Numbered from the stretch's first letter, positions 51,699 to 62,093 are shown. The stretch: DNA of 64,000 nt from Rhizobium sp. TH2 (GCF_024707525.1 NZ_CP062231.1:4216001-4280000); one strand, 5' to 3'. The notes: generated by a model not told the origin, from the sequence alone. Made by a program: numbers and translations.

Positions 51699-53525
51699 TT
51701 AGTTTTCGAACTTCTTGACCGGCATGAAGTTGACCGCGGTGCCGGAGAACCGGTCCGGATTAACGTCCGCCGAGCTGAGACTGAAGCCGTCGGCATAGAC
51801 CGCGGTCGGCTGCTTGCGCATCGTGCGGCTCACGAAGCGCGGTGCCTTGACCGGCTTTGCAAGCACTTCCGCGCGGCCCTTGGTCAGCGCCCACTGGGCG
51901 ATCAGGTTCTGCGTCAGCTTCGGCTCGATGCGGGTGCTGTCATTGGCATCCGCCTTCGCTTCTTCGCGGGTCAGGCGGTGACCCTTGGTCGCAGCCTTCG
52001 GAGTCACGGCAACCTCGTCTTCGGGAAGGCTTGCCGGGATCGCGAAACCACGCGTTACAGTGGTCTTCGGCATGTCGAGCGACGCCATCTCGGCGAGGTT
52101 GGCATCCGCATTGGTCTTGTCGGCGCCATCCAGGCTATCGATCATGCCTGCGACTTCGTCCTCGTCGGTCCGAGCATCGGCGTTGAGCTTCTCGCCGGTT
52201 TCACGAGCGAGTGCTGCAACTTCCTCGGCCTTCAGGTCAGGCGCCGGAGCGTTGAGGTCGTCGGCAGCCGCGGTGACCAGCTTCTGTCCATCTTCCGGAC
52301 GGAAAGCCGGGACTGGAACGCCACCGAGTGCAGCCATGGTCGCGCCGTCGAGAGTCTCGGCCGATGCGGTCAGCACCTCTTCACCGTCGCCCGGACGCTT
52401 GCGCTCGCCAAGAAGCTCGGGAACCGGAATCTTGTATTCGGCGAGATTGGAGAATTCGGACGTCTCGTCTTCCTCGCTCTCGCCTTCCTTGCTTGCGGTT
52501 TCCAGCGCTTCGATCTGCGGTGTCAGCGCCGCCTTCATCGCATCTTCGGCAGCATTCTTCTTGGTCGAGAGAAGCGCCGTCTGCAGCGTTTCGGTCTCTT
52601 CCTCGGCAAAGGCCGGGCGGACACGCGGAACCGGTGCGGCGATCTTTTCGTCCTCGGCCGAGGCCGTCAGGATTTCTTCCTTCGGCTCTTCCTTGACCTT
52701 CTTCGAAGGCTTCTCGACAGCCGTCTCCGGCGCATCGTTCATATCACCCTCGTCCTCATCGGCACGCGAGAAGAGCGCTGCGAGCAGGCTCTTGCCCTGC
52801 TTCGTCTCCGAATCGGAATTCTTGGACGGATCGCCCGCAATCATGATGGAGTTCGAACCAACACGGCGCTTGTAATCCTTCAGGGCGGCACTGTAACCAG
52901 GCATCTGTCCGCCTTCGGCAGGCCGGTGGATCGTCTTGCCGTCGGGGAAGAGGCGGGAAAGTTCGCGGCGCGGCATGCGCGGCCAGGCGCGAACGCCGCC
53001 GATATCCATGTGCACGAAGGGCGAACCCGACTTCGGATAGAAGCCGACGCCGCCGACCTGGAACTTCACGCCGATTTCGCGCAGCTTGCTCAGTCGGACG
53101 TCGGGAATGTAGAAATCCAGGGCCTTGCCAAGCATATGCTGGCTCTTCTCGGCTACGCCCGAGCGGCGCGAGCGGCCCTTCAGCATGGCATTGGTGCCGG
53201 GCGAACGGTAACCGCAGATGACGTGGATGTAATCGCGCGAACCCGACTTCTGGTAGACTTCCCAGATCAGGTCAAGCAGACGGGGGTCCATCTTGGTCGG
53301 CTGATTCTTGCGCCAGTCGCGGAGAATGTGATTGATCTTCTTGAGACCCGAGGAATCGTAGCGGCCACCGCGTTTGAAGACGATCGTCTGCTTCTCATTT
53401 GTATGGACGTTATACAGCTTCAAGGCGCGTGTCTGCGCCGAGGCCTCGGAGTTGGCCGCCAGCAGCCCGATGACGAGCAGTACAGCCGGAACGAGGGTCT
53501 TCAGGGTAGCCGCCGTCTTCCGCAT
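51699..53525 (-). CDS. MepK-like murein endopeptidase (DUF882) with a long acidic tail
   Basis: A 608-residue exported protein. A signal peptide (about 1-32) is followed by a peptidase-M15-type zinc domain (about 34-200). The ligands are H130 and D137 in SQHMLGKALDF and H172 in VHMDIGG, with CGYRSPGTNAML upstream. The remaining 400 residues are acidic, low complexity, rich in A/E/P/S, with no obvious fold. Relatives such as E. coli MepK cut peptidoglycan cross-links, but are only about 180 residues long. The start MRKTAATLK gives a proper signal peptide. Confidence 0.85.
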   Translation of the reverse strand: MRKTAATLKTLVPAVLLVIGLLAANSEASAQTRALKLYNVHTNEKQTIVFKRGGRYDSSGLKKINHILRDWRKNQPTKMDPRLLDLIWEVYQKSGSRDYIHVICGYRSPGTNAMLKGRSRRSGVAEKSQHMLGKALDFYIPDVRLSKLREIGVKFQVGGVGFYPKSGSPFVHMDIGGVRAWPRMPRRELSRLFPDGKTIHRPAEGGQMPGYSAALKDYKRRVGSNSIMIAGDPSKNSDSETKQGKSLLAALFSRADEDEGDMNDAPETAVEKPSKKVKEEPKEEILTASAEDEKIAAPVPRVRPAFAEEETETLQTALLSTKKNAAEDAMKAALTPQIEALETASKEGESEEDETSEFSNLAEYKIPVPELLGERKRPGDGEEVLTASAETLDGATMAALGGVPVPAFRPEDGQKLVTAAADDLNAPAPDLKAEEVAALARETGEKLNADARTDEDEVAGMIDSLDGADKTNADANLAEMASLDMPKTTVTRGFAIPASLPEDEVAVTPKAATKGHRLTREEAKADANDSTRIEPKLTQNLIAQWALTKGRAEVLAKPVKAPRFVSRTMRKQPTAVYADGFSLSSADVNPDRFSGTAVNFMPVKKFEN

Positions 53526-54008
53526 AAAAGCAGAAATACCGCCCGCCTCTTTTGAAACCCGGTTCTTGGACTCTTCGTTATAAATCAACTCGATCCCCGT
53601 CCACTGGTCACCGCCCGTTGCCCTATTGAAAGCCAAATACGGTAAGACGATGGCAAATGCGTATAGTCACGTCAGATCCCGATTTATAGTCAATGAAGCA
53701 CTAACAAGGGATAAACGCCAACCAGGATTTTAACCAAGGTCTCGCTTTAAGCCGATTTTCTCGCGGTTTTCCAGCGGTTTTTTAAGATTCGGTCAAATCA
53801 GGTTGCCGATTTTTATACGGTGTGCCTTGTCCGTGCCTGATTCTGTGGGGTTTACTGCGACTCAAAAAAAATTCACGTGATGCACGTAAGCCACAGAAAA
53901 ATCGTATCGCCGTAAGCCAAAAAGCGGATTCAATTTTAGGAATCCATAAATAAAGCGGCCAGAGACAAGCCCTGGCCGCCGATCGATGTGCATGCGATTC
54001 GGAGAGAA
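53526..54008. other. Intergenic region with the response-regulator terminator
   Basis: This 480-base, AT-rich gap holds the MepK-like promoter region on its left and no convincing gene. A 76-codon minus-strand frame (53782-54012) overlaps the response-regulator end and has no family likeness. A hairpin at 53955-53979 (GCGGCCAG pairs with CTGGCCGC) followed on the minus strand by TTTATTTAT is the terminator of the 54009-55580 gene. Confidence 0.65.
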
Positions 54009-55580
54009 TCAAACCCGTTCGAGTTCCCGCGTCTTCAACGGATCGTCCGGATCGATGCCGTAGTCCTTGAGCTTGCGATAGAGCGTCGACCGTCCAATGC
54101 CGAGCCGCCGCGCCACTTCGCTCATCTGGCCGCGATAGAAGCGCAGCGCGAATCGGATGAGTTCTTCCTCGACGCCGGCGATGGTTCGTACCTCGCCGTC
54201 ATGGCCGAGTCCGGAAATCGTGCCCTCGCTCTGCGTATTGGCGGTTGGCGACTGGCGGAAATGCTGGCGCTCTTCCCCGATGCCGGTGCCGGCGAAATCC
54301 GGATAGACCGGCGGCATGTGGTTCACCGCCATGCTCGGCACCTGCAGCACATCCCGGTTGCCCGTGAAGATGCTCTCTCCGTCCTCGGTAATGTAGCCGG
54401 GGATCTGGGCCGCGATCTGCGGGAAGTCGCCGATGTCGAGATGCGGCTCCTCGGCGAGCACGACGGCGCGGAAGATGGAGTTCTCCAGCTGGCGGATATT
54501 GCCCGGCCAGTCGAAAGCCGTCAGCAATGCCATGGCGGCAGGCGTGATATCGGGCACACGCTCGAGCTTCTGGCCGCCGGCGAAACGCTCGGCGAAGGTG
54601 CGGGCAAGCACCGGAATATCTTCCTTGCGGCGGCGAAGTGCGGGAATGGTGATCGGGAAGACGTTGAGGCGATAATAGAGGTCCTCGCGGAACTCGCCGT
54701 TCTTGACCGCCGCGATCAGGTCCTTGTTGGTGGCGGAGATCAGCCGCACATCGACCTTCTGCGTGCGGCGGGCGCCGACCGTCTCGATCTCGCCGTGCTG
54801 GATGGCGCGGAGCAGCTTGACCTGGACTTCGAGCGGAAGGTCGCCGATCTCGTCTAGGAACAGCGTACCGCCATCGGCCTCGGCGAATTTGCCGGCATGC
54901 TTTTCGGTCGCGCCGGTGAAGGCACCTTTCTCGTGACCGAACAGGATGCTCTCGACGAGGTTATTCGGGATGGCGCCGCAATTGACCGTCACGAACGGCT
55001 TGTGGGCGCGGTCGCTGCCGGCCTGGATGGCGCGGGCCACCATTTCCTTGCCGACGCCGGATTCGCCTTCCAGCACCACCGGGATGTCGGATTGGGCGGC
55101 GCGGCGGGCGAGTTCCATCACCCGCGACATGGCCGGGCTGACGGCGACGATGTCGTCGAAGCGGATCGCACCGCTTCTTGACCGGGACGGCGCGCGGGTC
55201 GCGGCGGTACGATCAACCTTGAGTGCATTGTTGATGGCAGTGCCGATGCGTTCAGGTGAAACCGGCTTGACCACAAAGTCGAAGGCACCGGCGCGCATGG
55301 CCATGACCACGGTCTCGATACCGCCCTGGCCAGTCTGCACAATCACCGGAATGTCCACCCCCTGGTCATGCATGGCGTTAAGGAAGGCGATGCCGTTCAT
55401 TTCGGGCATCATCAGGTCGAGGATGATGACGGAAACCTTGTCGCCGAGGCGCGCGAGCGCCTCCAGCCCCTGCTTGCCGTTTTCGGCCATATGCGCGGTA
55501 TGGCCGATGCGTTCCACGGCGTGCCGCAGAAGCCGCCGCTGGACCGGATCGTCGTCAATCAACAGGATGTGCGTGCTCAT
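54009..55580 (-). CDS. NtrC-type sigma-54-dependent response regulator
   Basis: A 523-residue protein. A receiver domain (about 1-120) has LLIDDDP, phosphoacceptor D in [13 protein letters not shown], and K in [12 protein letters not shown] sigma-54 AAA+ domain (about 150-380) has [35 protein letters not shown] and a [10 protein letters not shown] motif. A Fis-type helix-turn-helix ends the protein ([18 protein letters not shown]). The linker between AAA+ and HTH is unusually long (about 90 residues). No histidine kinase gene is adjacent, so its sensor is unknown. Confidence 0.95.
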   Translation of the reverse strand: MSTHILLIDDDPVQRRLLRHAVERIGHTAHMAENGKQGLEALARLGDKVSVIILDLMMPEMNGIAFLNAMHDQGVDIPVIVQTGQGGIETVVMAMRAGAFDFVVKPVSPERIGTAINNALKVDRTAATRAPSRSRSGAIRFDDIVAVSPAMSRVMELARRAAQSDIPVVLEGESGVGKEMVARAIQAGSDRAHKPFVTVNCGAIPNNLVESILFGHEKGAFTGATEKHAGKFAEADGGTLFLDEIGDLPLEVQVKLLRAIQHGEIETVGARRTQKVDVRLISATNKDLIAAVKNGEFREDLYYRLNVFPITIPALRRRKEDIPVLARTFAERFAGGQKLERVPDITPAAMALLTAFDWPGNIRQLENSIFRAVVLAEEPHLDIGDFPQIAAQIPGYITEDGESIFTGNRDVLQVPSMAVNHMPPVYPDFAGTGIGEERQHFRQSPTANTQSEGTISGLGHDGEVRTIAGVEEELIRFALRFYRGQMSEVARRLGIGRSTLYRKLKDYGIDPDDPLKTRELERV

Positions 55581-55725
55581 AGGATCTCCCCCTGAGTTTT
55601 TTCGTTATGACCGCACAATGATCCGGATGCTTTGACATCCCGTTTTGAGAAATGCTCGCATTTTAGCGATATGCATGATTTCGTGACGCCGCTGTACCAA
55701 GGCCAAAACGGCGTGGCTGGAATGT

Positions 55726-55742
55726 TCACTTTGCGAAAGTGA
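55726..55742. promoter_or_regulatory. Palindromic site upstream of pepF
   Basis: TCACTTTGCGAAAGTGA is a perfect 7-bp dyad with a 3-base centre, 40 bases before the PepF start. It looks like an operator, but the regulator is not identified. Confidence 0.45.
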
Positions 55743-55782
55743 TGTTCTAAAGAGGGCGGGACTTTTTTCCAGAGGCAGATCC

Positions 55783-57630
55783 ATGCACCCATTCGTCTCC
55801 CGTCACCCGCACCATGCAGCCACCGAGGCCGCACATGCAGATGCAGCGCTCGGCAATCTGCCTGAATGGAATCTCGGCGATCTCTATCCCTCGCGCGACG
55901 GTTCGGCGTTTCTTGGTGACCTCGAAAAGGCCAAGACCGTTTCAGCAGCCTTCCAGGAAAAGTGGAAAGGCAGGCTCGATGCCGCCTGCGGCAAATTCGG
56001 AGCCGAAGGCCTCGGTCAGGCGATCCGCGAGTTCGAAGCACTTGAAGACCTGATTGGTCGCATCGGCTCCTATGCCGGCCTCGTCTATTATTCCGACATG
56101 ATGGACCCCGCTAGCGGCAAATTCTTCGCCGACACCAGCGCCGCAATCACAGATATGGCCGGCAGCCTGCTGTTCTTCAGCCTCGAACTGAACCGTGTGG
56201 ATGACGCAACCCTCGAGCAAGCACTCTCGAACGATGCGGTCGCCAACCATTATCGCCCGTGGATCGAGGATCTGCGCAAGGAAAAGCCCTACCAGCTTGA
56301 TGACAAGAGCGAGCAACTGTTCCTCGAAAAGTCCCAGACCGGCGCCGCGGCGTGGAACCGCCTGTTCAACGAGACGCTTGCCGCACTCCGTTTCGAGATC
56401 GATGGCGAGTCGCTGGCGCTCGAGTCGGCCCTCAACAAGCTTCAGGAGCCCGATCCGGCCACCCGCGCCAAGGCAGCCGAAGCGATCAGCAAGGTCTTCA
56501 AGGAGAATATCCGGATCTTCACGCTGATCACCAACACGCTGGCCAAGGACAAGGACATTTCCGATCGTTGGCGTGGCTTCAAGGATATCGCCGACAGCCG
56601 CCATCTATCCAACCGCGTCGAAGGCGAAGTGGTCGATGCGTTGGCCGCCGCGGTCAAGGCAGCCTATCCCCGCCTGTCACACCGCTATTATGCGATGAAG
56701 GCGAAATGGCTCGGCATGGACCAGCTCAACTACTGGGACCGCAACGCACCCCTGCCCGAAACGCCTTCCCAACTCGTGCCGTGGGACCAGGCGAAGGAGA
56801 CCGTGCTGTCGGCCTACAATGAATTCGCACCCGAAATGGCCGACATCACCCGCGATTTCTTCGACAAGAACTGGATCGACGCGCCCGCCAAGCCGGGCAA
56901 GGCGCCGGGCGCATTCGCCCATCCGACGGTACCGTCAGCGCACCCTTACGTGCTGGTGAACTATCTCGGCAAACCGCGCGATGTGATGACGCTCGCCCAC
57001 GAACTCGGCCACGGCGTCCACCAGGTTTTGGCCGGCGCACAAGGCGCGCTGATGTGCTCGACGCCACTGACATTGGCCGAGACCGCGTCCGTGTTCGGCG
57101 AGATGCTGACCTTCCGCGCATTGCTCGCCAAGACCAAGGACAAGGCCGAGCGCAAGGCGATGCTCGCCCAGAAGGTCGAGGACATGATCAACACGGTCGT
57201 GCGCCAGATCGCCTTCTACGAATTCGAGCGCAAGCTGCACACCGCGCGCAAGGATGGCGAATTGACCTCCGAGCAGATCGGCGAACTCTGGCTTTCCGTT
57301 CAAGCCGAGAGCCTTGGGCCTGCCATCAAGATTTCCGAGGGCTATGAAGGATGGTGGTCCTATATCCCCCACTTCATCCACTCGCCCTTCTACGTCTACG
57401 CCTATGCCTTCGGCGATTGCCTGGTGAATTCCCTCTACGCCGTGTACCAGAATGCCGCGGAAGGCTTCCAGGAGAAGTATTTCGCGCTGCTCAAGGCCGG
57501 CGGCACCAAGCACTATGCCGAACTGCTCAAACCATTCGGCCTCGATGCCACCGATCCGTCGTTCTGGGACAAGGGCCTGTCGATGATCGAAGGGCTGATC
57601 GACGAGTTGGAAGCGCTTGATAAAGGCTGA
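55783..57630 (+). CDS. pepF: Oligoendopeptidase F, M3 family
   Basis: A 615-residue metallopeptidase. The zinc site is MTLAHELGHGVHQVLAG (about 402-418), with a later glutamate in TASVFGEMLTF. N-terminal helical lobes and the C-terminal YIPHFIHSPFYVYAYAFGD complete the M3 fold. It degrades short peptides in the cytoplasm. AGAGG precedes the ATG. It is separated from the pabB gene by 29 bases. Confidence 0.94.
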   Translation: MHPFVSRHPHHAATEAAHADAALGNLPEWNLGDLYPSRDGSAFLGDLEKAKTVSAAFQEKWKGRLDAACGKFGAEGLGQAIREFEALEDLIGRIGSYAGLVYYSDMMDPASGKFFADTSAAITDMAGSLLFFSLELNRVDDATLEQALSNDAVANHYRPWIEDLRKEKPYQLDDKSEQLFLEKSQTGAAAWNRLFNETLAALRFEIDGESLALESALNKLQEPDPATRAKAAEAISKVFKENIRIFTLITNTLAKDKDISDRWRGFKDIADSRHLSNRVEGEVVDALAAAVKAAYPRLSHRYYAMKAKWLGMDQLNYWDRNAPLPETPSQLVPWDQAKETVLSAYNEFAPEMADITRDFFDKNWIDAPAKPGKAPGAFAHPTVPSAHPYVLVNYLGKPRDVMTLAHELGHGVHQVLAGAQGALMCSTPLTLAETASVFGEMLTFRALLAKTKDKAERKAMLAQKVEDMINTVVRQIAFYEFERKLHTARKDGELTSEQIGELWLSVQAESLGPAIKISEGYEGWWSYIPHFIHSPFYVYAYAFGDCLVNSLYAVYQNAAEGFQEKYFALLKAGGTKHYAELLKPFGLDATDPSFWDKGLSMIEGLIDELEALDKG

Positions 57631-57659
57631 TAGGTTTTGACCCTGGCCTGAGCAAGAGA

Positions 57660-58817
57660 ATGAAACCGCAAAACCCCTTTGTGCTGCTGCGCGACGACCT
57701 CGCGGACGAGACCCTGGTTTTCGCCGAACCGGAGCGTCTCGTGCTGGCGCGCGACAAGGCGACGTTCTTTGCCGGGCTGGAAACGCTCGAAGCGGCGCGC
57801 GCGGCCGGCAAATGGATCGCTGGCTTCATGGCCTATGAGGCCGGTTATCTTTTCGAGGAAAAGCTCACACCGCTCGTGACACCCGGCCGCGAAACGCCGC
57901 TGATGGCCTTCGGCATCTTCGATGCGCCGCAGACGGATCATCCTCTGGCGACACCGAAGCAGAGAACCGAAAACGAGCCGTTCCTGTCCAGCCCGCGCGC
58001 CGAATGGAATTTCCCGGCCTACAAGGAGCGCTTCGACCGGCTGCATTGGCACCTTCGTCAAGGGGATTGCTATCAGGCCAATCTCACCATGCCGATCCGT
58101 GGCCGCTGGTCGGGCGATCCGGTCGCGGCCTTCTGGTCGCTGATCGAACGGCAGCCGGTGCATTACGGCGCGCTGGTCAATCTCGGCGGTCCCGTCCTGC
58201 TGTCGCGCTCGCCGGAACTCTTCTTCAATGTCGATAATGAAGGCTGGATCGAGACCCATCCGATGAAAGGCACGGCCGCGCGCGGGTTCTCCCCCGAAGA
58301 GGACCTGGAGATCATCGAGGCGATGAAGGCCGACGAGAAGACCCAGGCCGAAAACCGGATGATCGTCGACCTGCTGCGCAACGACATCTCGCGCATCACC
58401 GAGGTTGGCACGCTCGATGTGCCGAAACTCTTCGACATCGAGACTTATCCGACCGTCCACCAGATGGTCAGTCACGTCCGGGCAAAGCTTCTGCCCGGCC
58501 TGACGATCCGCGACGTCTTCGCCGCCCTCTTCCCCTGCGGCTCGGTGACCGGCGCGCCGAAAATGTGGGCCATGAGAATCCTGCACGAACTGGAGGTAGG
58601 CCCACGCGACGCCTATTGCGGCTCGATCGGTTTTATTGCGCCGGACGGCCGCATGCGCTTCAATGTGGCGATCCGCACTATCTCGCTGTTCGACAGCGGC
58701 GAGGCCGTATTCAACGCCGGCGGCGGCATCGTCTTCGATTCCCGCGCCGAGGACGAATATGCCGAATGTCTCCTCAAGGCCCGCTTTGCCGTGGGCAGTG
58801 AAGTGATCGCCGCATGA
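57660..58817 (+). CDS. pabB: Aminodeoxychorismate synthase component I
   Basis: A 385-residue chorismate-binding enzyme. The catalytic domain has QGDCYQANLTMP, RSPELFF, HPMKGTAARG, NRMIVDLLRNDISRI, and PCGSVTGAPK. It makes 4-amino-4-deoxychorismate for folate synthesis. The domain lacks the long N-terminal region of anthranilate synthase. It overlaps the following aminotransferase-IV gene by 4 bases, as in PabB/PabC pairs. Confidence 0.92.
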   Translation: MKPQNPFVLLRDDLADETLVFAEPERLVLARDKATFFAGLETLEAARAAGKWIAGFMAYEAGYLFEEKLTPLVTPGRETPLMAFGIFDAPQTDHPLATPKQRTENEPFLSSPRAEWNFPAYKERFDRLHWHLRQGDCYQANLTMPIRGRWSGDPVAAFWSLIERQPVHYGALVNLGGPVLLSRSPELFFNVDNEGWIETHPMKGTAARGFSPEEDLEIIEAMKADEKTQAENRMIVDLLRNDISRITEVGTLDVPKLFDIETYPTVHQMVSHVRAKLLPGLTIRDVFAALFPCGSVTGAPKMWAMRILHELEVGPRDAYCGSIGFIAPDGRMRFNVAIRTISLFDSGEAVFNAGGGIVFDSRAEDEYAECLLKARFAVGSEVIAA

Positions 58818-59443
58818 GCGGTTTCTCGCTCATCGAAACCATGCGCTTCGAGCCCGAAACCGGCATCCCGAGATTCAATCTCCACATGGCGCGCTTACGA
58901 AATTCCGCCAAGGTTCTGGGGTTCGCGGGCGCTGAAAGTGCATCTCAAGCATTGCTCATATATATAAGAGAGAAAATCGAAGTATTGCGCCTACGTCTGG
59001 AGCTTTTTCACGACGGAAGATACGAGATCACCTCGGCTCCCTACTTGCCACTGGCGGACGATACCATATGGCGCATTCGCGTCGCCCACGAGGCGAGGCT
59101 TAGCTCGACCGATCCCATCCTCCGCCACAAGACGTCAAAGCGCGCCGTCTATGAAGCCGCCCGCGCGGAATACAGCAGGGACGATGCCGACGAAGCCATC
59201 CTGCTCAACGAGAAGGGCGAGATCTGCGAAGGCACGATCACCAACGTCTTCGTTGACGAAGGTTCGGGCACCCTGCTCACGCCACCCCTCTCCTCCGGCT
59301 GCCTCGCCGGCATCCTGCGCACCTCGCTGATCTGCCAGAAGAAGGCGAGAAACGGGCGGTTGACGATTGACGATCTACGGCGCAATCCGTTTTATGTCGG
59401 CAATTCCTTGCGCGGCCTTGTCCGCGCCGAGCTGAGTGAGTGA
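58814..59443 (+). CDS. pabC: Aminotransferase class IV, probable aminodeoxychorismate lyase
   Basis: A 209-residue PLP fold-type IV protein. It shows SLIETMRFEPETGIPRFNLHMARL, the PLP lysine region LRHKTSKRAVYEAAR (Lys about 106 or 109), EAILLNEKGEICEGTITNVF and PPLSSGCLAGILR. It would release pyruvate from aminodeoxychorismate to give p-aminobenzoate, working with the overlapping pabB. It is shorter than E. coli PabC (269). Confidence 0.85.
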   Translation: MSGFSLIETMRFEPETGIPRFNLHMARLRNSAKVLGFAGAESASQALLIYIREKIEVLRLRLELFHDGRYEITSAPYLPLADDTIWRIRVAHEARLSSTDPILRHKTSKRAVYEAARAEYSRDDADEAILLNEKGEICEGTITNVFVDEGSGTLLTPPLSSGCLAGILRTSLICQKKARNGRLTIDDLRRNPFYVGNSLRGLVRAELSE

Positions 59444-59444
59444 C

Positions 59445-59645
59445 ATGCAAACGGATGAAGAGGATCTGCCGGGCCACGTAATTCGGCCTCTGCTGGAAAG
59501 CGAGGGGGAAGGCTATCTGATCGAATTTCCAGACTTTCCGGGTTGCATGGCAGATGGTGAAACTCCGGAGGAGGCAAAAATCGAAGGCCGGGATGCGCTG
59601 CTATCGTACAGGCGCACTCTGAAGGAACTCAATCCAGGATCCTAA
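59445..59645 (+). CDS. Solitary HicB-like antitoxin-family protein
   Basis: A 66-residue HicB/UPF0150-type protein (IRPLLESEGEGYLIEFPDFPGCMADGETPEEAKIEGRDALLSYRRTL). The partial RNase-H-like fold is recognisable. No HicA-type mRNA interferase lies on either side; the neighbours are pabC and a YciI-like gene. It starts 1 base after the pabC stop. Such solitary copies may be orphan antitoxins or regulators. Confidence 0.75.
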   Translation: MQTDEEDLPGHVIRPLLESEGEGYLIEFPDFPGCMADGETPEEAKIEGRDALLSYRRTLKELNPGS

Positions 59646-59646
59646 G

Positions 59647-59931
59647 ATGTTCATCCTCTCCCTCACCTACATCGCGCCGCTCGAAGATGCCGACAAGCAT
59701 ATGGATGCGCATATGGCCTGGGTTCGCGAGGGCTATGACGGCAATTTCTTCCTCGCCTCGGGCCGCAAGATCCCGCGCACCGGCGGCGTGATTCTGGCGC
59801 GCGGACAGAGGGAGATGATCGAGGACATGTGCGCGGCCGATCCCTTCGTCATCCACAAGATCGCCGAATACGAGATCATCGAGGTCGCGTTTACCACCGT
59901 CGCGCATGGCATCGAGATTCTGAAGACGTGA
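59647..59931 (+). CDS. YciI-family protein
   Basis: A 94-residue dimeric alpha-beta barrel of the YCII family (MFILSLTYIAPLEDADKHMDAHMAWVREGYDGNFFLASGRK, with conserved H and D). Some members act as dehalogenase-like or sensory proteins, but function here is unknown. It starts 1 base after the HicB-like stop and probably shares the pab transcript. Confidence 0.82.
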   Translation: MFILSLTYIAPLEDADKHMDAHMAWVREGYDGNFFLASGRKIPRTGGVILARGQREMIEDMCAADPFVIHKIAEYEIIEVAFTTVAHGIEILKT

Positions 59932-60076
59932 TCCTTGATGCCGACGCCAATTCCCGGCGCAAAATGCACGTCCCGTCTTTCCAGGCGCCGAAACTTCAAC
60001 CGAATTCGCTTTTTTATGACGGGAATCTATGATTTGTAGCCAGCCATCGCTGTCAACAGAAGGAGTAAAGCGGGAA

Positions 60077-61522
60077 ATGGCTGAACAAAACTATCCAATC
60101 TATGGCGAAATTACAGGCCCGATCGTGATGATCGGCTTTGGCTCGATCGGACGTGGTACTTTACCCCTCATCGAGCGTCACTTCAAATTCGACAAGAGCC
60201 GGATGGTGGTCATCGAACCGCGAAACGACGAGGCCGAGCTGCTTGCGCGCCATGGCGTGCGGCACATTCAGGCCCACGTCACCAAGGACAATTACAAGGA
60301 ATTGCTCAAGCCGCTGCTGACCGAAGGCGAAGGCCAGGGCTTCTGCGTCAACCTTTCCGTTGATATATCTTCCGTCGACCTGATGAAGCTCTGCCGCAAG
60401 CATGACGTGCTCTATATCGATACGGTCGTCGAGCCATGGCACGGCTTCTATTTCGACAAGGACAAGGACAACGCCGCGCGCACCAACTACGCGCTGCGCG
60501 AAACCATGCGCAAGGAGAAGTTCAAGAGCCCCGGTGGGGCGACGGCGGTTTCCACCTGCGGCGCCAATCCCGGCATGGTTTCGTGGTTCGTCAAGCAGGC
60601 GCTCATCAACCTCGCCAACGAGATCGGCGTGAAATACGACGAGCCGTCGCAGGACGATCGCGAGGGCTGGGCCAAGCTCATGAAGAAGCTCGGCGTCAAG
60701 GGCGTCCACATTGCCGAGCGCGATACCCAGCGCACCAAGCATCCGAAGCCGCTCAACGTCTTCTGGAATACCTGGTCGGTGGAAGGCTTCATTTCCGAGG
60801 GCCTGCAACCGGCTGAACTCGGCTGGGGCACCAATGAAAAGTGGATGCCGAAGACCGCCAAGAAGTTCAAGAAGGGCCACAAGTCGGCCATCTATCTCGA
60901 ACAGGCCGGCGCCAACACCCGCGTCCGCAGCTGGTGCCCGACGCCCGGCCCGCAATACGGCTTCCTGGTGACGCACAACGAAGCAATCTCGATCGCCGAA
61001 TATTTCACCGTCCATGACAAGGACGGCGACGTGAACTATCGCCCGACCTGCCACTATGCCTACCACCCGTCGAACGATGCCGTGATCTCGCTGCACGAAA
61101 TGTTCGGCAATGGCGGCAATGCCCAGCCTGTTCTGCACGTTCTCAACGAGGACGAGCTGGAGGATGGCGTCGATGAACTCGGCGTGCTGCTCTATGGCCA
61201 CGAGAAGAACGCCTACTGGTATGGCTCGCGGCTCTCGCTCGAAGAGACACGCAAACTGGCACCATACCAGAACGCCACGGGCCTGCAGGTGACTTCCGCA
61301 GTGCTCGCCGGCATGGTCTGGGCGTTTGAAAATCCCAGATCAGGCATCGTCGAGGCCGACGAGATGGATTACAAGCGCTGCCTGGAAGTGCAGATGCCCT
61401 ATCTCGGACCTGTCGAGGGTCATTACACCAATTGGACACCTCTCGATGGCCGCCCGGGCCTGTTCCCGGAAGACCTCGATCACTCCGATCCGTGGCAGTT
61501 CCGCAACATTCTCGTTCGTTAA
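60077..61522 (+). CDS. hss: Homospermidine synthase
   Basis: A 481-residue NAD-dependent enzyme. The Rossmann motif is [19 protein letters not shown] (about 19-37), followed by [45 protein letters not shown], and [23 protein letters not shown]. It makes sym-homospermidine from putrescine, a main polyamine in many rhizobia. The start [10 protein letters not shown] gives the family length. It has its own strong terminator. Confidence 0.95.
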   Translation: MAEQNYPIYGEITGPIVMIGFGSIGRGTLPLIERHFKFDKSRMVVIEPRNDEAELLARHGVRHIQAHVTKDNYKELLKPLLTEGEGQGFCVNLSVDISSVDLMKLCRKHDVLYIDTVVEPWHGFYFDKDKDNAARTNYALRETMRKEKFKSPGGATAVSTCGANPGMVSWFVKQALINLANEIGVKYDEPSQDDREGWAKLMKKLGVKGVHIAERDTQRTKHPKPLNVFWNTWSVEGFISEGLQPAELGWGTNEKWMPKTAKKFKKGHKSAIYLEQAGANTRVRSWCPTPGPQYGFLVTHNEAISIAEYFTVHDKDGDVNYRPTCHYAYHPSNDAVISLHEMFGNGGNAQPVLHVLNEDELEDGVDELGVLLYGHEKNAYWYGSRLSLEETRKLAPYQNATGLQVTSAVLAGMVWAFENPRSGIVEADEMDYKRCLEVQMPYLGPVEGHYTNWTPLDGRPGLFPEDLDHSDPWQFRNILVR

Positions 61523-61544
61523 GCGGGTCTATCGAAGCCATTGT

Positions 61545-61575
61545 AAAACCCCGCGAATTCATCTCGCGGGGTTTT
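61545..61575 (+). terminator. Terminator after hss
   Basis: AAAACCCCGCGA (61545-61556) and TCGCGGGGTTTT (61564-61575) form a perfect 12-bp stem with a 7-base loop and end in T4. Confidence 0.92.
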
Positions 61576-61712
61576 CCGTGTCAGCACCTGTGAAAGCGGA
61601 ACCTGCAGCACGGCAAACGCTTGCTTTCGTTTTCGAAAGGCGGCAAACTGCCATGCGAAGGGTAGAGAGCGGCAGCCAAAGGCATCCGCCGAGCCCCCGC
61701 AGGGAGACATGC

Positions 61713-62093
61713 ATGAAAAAATTCGCCATCCCGGCGCTCGTCGTCACCGCCGCACTCGCTTCGTGCACGACCGAACGGCAGCGTCCACTGCCCGTCGCCC
61801 CGGCACCGACCACGATCGAGGGAACCTGGTCCGATCCCAACGGACTGATCTCGACATTCCAGACAGGCAATTTCAGCACCCGGACGACGGATACAAACCA
61901 GCTTCTCGCGACGGGCAATTACATCAATTCCTCGGGTAATCTCTACGAGATCAGCCTCACCTCGCTGGTGCAGAACAAGCAGTCCAAGGTCAATTGCGCA
62001 CTGGTCAATCCCAACCAGTTGAATTGCACGGCCGATTCCGGCGCCCAGTTCACGCTTGCCCGCAAATCGACCACTGTCGCATCGGTACAATAG
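61713..62093 (+). CDS. omp10: Omp10-like outer-membrane lipoprotein
   Basis: A 126-residue lipoprotein with a lipobox (VVTAALASC, lipidated Cys at about 18). The mature part ([51 protein letters not shown]) closely resembles Brucella Omp10 as I recall it. AGGGAG precedes the start. It probably sits in the outer membrane. A weak hairpin (62106-62127) with a C/T-rich tail follows. Confidence 0.85.
   Translation: MKKFAIPALVVTAALASCTTERQRPLPVAPAPTTIEGTWSDPNGLISTFQTGNFSTRTTDTNQLLATGNYINSSGNLYEISLTSLVQNKQSKVNCALVNPNQLNCTADSGAQFTLARKSTTVASVQ

Noticed and set aside
51672..53555. 627-codon plus-strand frame opposite the MepK-like gene
   Set aside because: Covers the MepK-like gene end to end on the opposite strand; no motif recognised, composition is that of a shadow.
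53782..54012. 76-codon minus-strand frame before the response-regulator gene end
   Set aside because: It contains that gene's terminator and has no family likeness.
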